Positions 6,209 through 8,318 of a stretch of 8,318 bases of DNA are shown here, in pieces. Numbering within the stretch: the first letter of the stretch is position 1; each line of letters opens with the position of its first letter. The stretch spans positions 1 to 8,318 of the forward strand of contig JAJYIL010000117.1 of the NCBI GenBank assembly GCA_021790055.1. The letters run 5' to 3'. This DNA comes from Bacteroidota bacterium (GTDB lineage: Bacteria > Bacteroidota > Ignavibacteria > Ignavibacteriales > Ignavibacteriaceae). The notes beneath the pieces are model-generated. The model was not told where the DNA came from and made no database searches. It was given only the letters and a program-made list of their open reading frames with translations. The position numbers and the translations under genes were made by a program.

Positions 6209-7399
6209 TTATTTATTTTGCCTGATTTCTAATTCACCGTCAAAGAATTTTAGCCCAGTATTTTTTGTTGAATCAAAGTTAGCCGCACGCGTGATAAGCC
6301 TGGAATCCTGTTTTACCAGAACGAAGCCCTTTTTTAAGGCTCTGTTTATATCATGAGATTCGATTCCTTTTATTAAAAGTAAAAGTTTGTTACTTGTAGA
6401 AACAAGCTTCTTATCTATATTTTGAAAAAGACGGTAATTTAAGTTATCAACTTGCTGCTCTCCTCGTCTAACTAAATCCATAGGTAGACGAAAGCCGTAA
6501 GAGCTCAAAATATTTTTTATTCTACTTCTATTAGCATCAATAAGCTCTTTTAGATTCTGTTCAGCCGAGTTGTAGAAATTTCGGATGAAAGAAAGCACTT
6601 CATTTTTGTCCGGCGTTGCTATTTCCATAGCTGCGGAAGGTGTCGGAGCTCTTAGGTCGGCAACGAAATCTGCGATTGTAAAATCCACCTCATGACCGAC
6701 CCCGGTAATTACTGGTACCCTCGAATTGAAAATTTCTCTTGCCACTATTTCTTCATTGAATGACCAGAGGTCTTCAATAGAACCTCCTCCGCGCCCGACA
6801 ATTATAACATCAATATCGCTGCGTTCGTTTAGTTGCCGAAGGCTTTCGACAATCGTCTCTGCTGCCCCGCTCCCCTGTACTCTTGATGGAGCTATTACTA
6901 ATTCGACCAGGGGGAACCTTCGCTTGGCAACGCTAATCATATCTTTAAAAGCGGCTCCGTCTATCGCAGTTACTATTCCGATCTTCTTAGGGAAGGTTGG
7001 AATAGGCTTTTTGAATTGCTCATCGAACAAGCCTTCGGCAGATAATTTTTGTTTAAGTCTTTCAAAAGCAGCCTGCAGTTCGCCAACCCCGGCGGGCTTC
7101 ATTGACCGCACATCAAGCTGGTAATTTCCACGCGGCGGATAAACTGTTATCCTGCCGTTAACAATTATCTTCATACCATCCTGCGGTGTGAAGAAAACAT
7201 AATTGTTCAATCCCTTCCACATTGTACACGAAATAACTGCGCCGGAATCTTTCAAGTTAAAATACCAGTGTCCGGAAATATGCGCTTTAAAATTTGATAT
7301 CTCGCCTATAACGCCGATCCGGGAAAAATTCCCTTCCAGGCTTTGTTTAATGCGGTTTGTAATCTGAGAGACGGAAAGTATTTCTTCTTTATCAAACAT
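6209..7399 (-). CDS. xseA: Exodeoxyribonuclease VII large subunit
   Basis: This 396-residue protein is the catalytic subunit of exonuclease VII. The N-terminal OB-fold that binds single-stranded DNA spans about 1-100 (SVSQITNRIKQSLEGNF, then GEISNFKAHISGHWYFNLKD). The catalytic domain follows: VTAIDGAAFKDMISVAKRR with Asp153, GRGGGSIEDLWSFNEEIVAR with Arg203, and GVGHEVDFTIADFVADLRAPTPSAA with His236 and Asp239. These correspond to the residues known to matter in the E. coli enzyme. A helical, probably coiled-coil region (about 265-345) that binds XseB comes next, then a short beta-rich end. It is shorter than E. coli XseA, mostly in the helical part. The ATG lies 3 bp after the upstream gene's stop and has no Shine-Dalgarno, so translation is probably coupled. 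Confidence 0.96.
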   Translation of the reverse strand: MFDKEEILSVSQITNRIKQSLEGNFSRIGVIGEISNFKAHISGHWYFNLKDSGAVISCTMWKGLNNYVFFTPQDGMKIIVNGRITVYPPRGNYQLDVRSMKPAGVGELQAAFERLKQKLSAEGLFDEQFKKPIPTFPKKIGIVTAIDGAAFKDMISVAKRRFPLVELVIAPSRVQGSGAAETIVESLRQLNERSDIDVIIVGRGGGSIEDLWSFNEEIVAREIFNSRVPVITGVGHEVDFTIADFVADLRAPTPSAAMEIATPDKNEVLSFIRNFYNSAEQNLKELIDANRSRIKNILSSYGFRLPMDLVRRGEQQVDNLNYRLFQNIDKKLVSTSNKLLLLIKGIESHDINRALKKGFVLVKQDSRLITRAANFDSTKNTGLKFFDGELEIRQNK

Positions 7400-7402
7400 A
7401 AT

Positions 7403-8236
7403 TTAAAAATTAATTGAGAAGAAGCTCGAATAGAGCCCAAGTGAAATTTCGTTAAAGTTTTTACTGCCATCACCGGGCTTTAAATTAAATCTGTACATGG
7501 TATAAACCGTAAAGGTATTGAAAATTTTCACCCAGCCTATTGTGAACTCAGCGCTAATTCCGTTGTAACCATGGAAGTTTGTAAACCAATCTACACCCGG
7601 AGATATATATTCGAAAACCGGGATTACATACAATTCTTTGTATCCAAGCCTAAAGAAATTCTTATCCGGCGCGTTGAAGATGTAAGAGTATTCTGCCGAA
7701 AAATATCCTGCCGGGTAGTTATAGCTTGAAGATCTAATTGTTAAAATCGGAATTTCCTTTGTTAAGCTGAAATAGTTCCCATTGTTCGATGCAACAAAGA
7801 TGGGCGAAGGCAAAGCAAAAACCGTAGCTCCAAACAGGCATAGCAGTAAAAAGTTTGACTCGCTCTGAATCTTAATTTCTCCGGGTAATTCAAAATCATG
7901 CTGCTCACTTTTAAATTTCCTCCCGGATGAATCTTCTACTTCAATTATAAACGGAACAGATTTGGCTTTAAAGCTTAACCCGGTAAGATTTACCTTAATA
8001 TTATGATCCACGGTTAAAGTATCGGATACTCTATATACGTATTTATTATCTATTATAACTTTGGATTTACATTTGCTGCTTGTAAAAAAAGAAAGCAAAA
8101 ATTCATGAGGTATTTCCGGTGTAACATAAGAATCGATAACAGTAACATCAATCGAATCTTGATTCGTTAGATCCTGACTGAAACCACTCACGGCAAACGT
8201 TATTGAAAAAAGAATAACAGGAATTATTTTATTCAT
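7403..8236 (-). CDS. Secreted protein of unknown function, probably an outer-membrane beta-barrel
   Basis: I do not recognise this 277-residue protein. I start it at ATG 8236-8234; an in-frame GTG at 8245 would add three residues. The first 21 residues form a signal peptide (MNKIIPVILFSITFAVSGFSQ) with a cleavage site before Asp, of the '...SQ' type common in Bacteroidota and relatives. Residues about 40-120 look like a beta-rich periplasmic domain (KSKVIIDNKYVYRVSD, VPFIIEVEDSSGRKF). A hydrophobic stretch (about 128-150) follows. The C-terminal half has alternating aromatic and polar residues with many Tyr and Phe and ends in SINF, as in beta-barrel outer-membrane proteins with a terminal Phe. 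It lies 3 bp before xseA, so the two are cotranscribed. A lipoprotein is unlikely because there is no lipobox Cys. Confidence 0.75.
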   Translation of the reverse strand: MNKIIPVILFSITFAVSGFSQDLTNQDSIDVTVIDSYVTPEIPHEFLLSFFTSSKCKSKVIIDNKYVYRVSDTLTVDHNIKVNLTGLSFKAKSVPFIIEVEDSSGRKFKSEQHDFELPGEIKIQSESNFLLLCLFGATVFALPSPIFVASNNGNYFSLTKEIPILTIRSSSYNYPAGYFSAEYSYIFNAPDKNFFRLGYKELYVIPVFEYISPGVDWFTNFHGYNGISAEFTIGWVKIFNTFTVYTMYRFNLKPGDGSKNFNEISLGLYSSFFSINF

Positions 8237-8270
8237 TTTAGTCACTGATTATGGAAGAATATCTATTGAA

Positions 8271-8310
8271 TTAAAAAGTGATCGCTCAAGCTGTTTTGCT
8301 TCAGCGACCA
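8271..8310 (-). terminator. Intrinsic terminator of an unseen upstream - strand gene
   Basis: On the - strand, bases 8310-8298 pair with 8291-8279 around a 6-base loop, with 12 of 13 positions paired (one G-U pair) and a single mismatch at 8287/8302. The stem is followed by C and then five T (8277-8273) and more A/T. This fits an intrinsic terminator for a - strand gene beyond the right edge. It lies about 35 bp before the secreted-protein gene, so that gene's promoter must be very close or overlap it. Confidence 0.7.
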
Positions 8311-8318
8311 AAATGCTC

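Noticed and set aside
6726..7124. 132-codon open frame on the + strand inside xseA
   Set aside because: It is antisense to the conserved catalytic core of xseA, and its translation is Ser/Arg/Pro-rich with no domain. It is a shadow of the real gene.

Overview
The window looks like a chromosomal housekeeping segment from an AT-rich bacterium of the Bacteroidota/Chlorobiota/Ignavibacteriota group; Ignavibacteriota-like is my best guess. This rests on the style of the proteins (a Chlorobi-like malate dehydrogenase tail, an outer-membrane-type protein with a '...GFSQ' signal peptide and terminal Phe, an L27 with no cleavable leader) and on several genes lacking a clear Shine-Dalgarno. It is an inference, not a phylogenetic result.

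Layout. At the left edge is the 3' end of a malate dehydrogenase gene on the + strand. A strong hairpin terminator separates it from everything else, which lies on the - strand. Read in the direction of transcription (right to left), the - strand genes are: a secreted or outer-membrane protein of unknown function, xseA, xseB, dxs, a Gfo/Idh/MocA oxidoreductase, an OmpR/PhoB-type response regulator, its histidine kinase, and then, after a 301-bp gap, rplU and rpmA. A terminator for an unseen upstream gene lies at the right edge.

The seven genes from 8236 down to 1127 are closely packed: a 3-bp gap before xseA, 172 bp between xseA and xseB, 13 bp before dxs, a 1-bp TAATG overlap from dxs to the oxidoreductase, 25 bp before the regulator, and an 11-bp overlap into the kinase. 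They could form one or two transcripts. The set joins both subunits of exonuclease VII (DNA repair), the first enzyme of the MEP isoprenoid pathway, and a two-component system resembling PhoB/PhoR.

I do not see a clear new defence, mobile or CRISPR-type system. The best leads are: a perfect 42-bp palindrome inside a nested repeat between the kinase and rplU; an oxidoreductase whose expected catalytic His is Leu; a kinase with two membrane helices but almost no sensor loop and no visible PAS domain; an unassigned outer-membrane-type gene coupled to xseA; and a short REP-like hairpin in the xseA-xseB gap.
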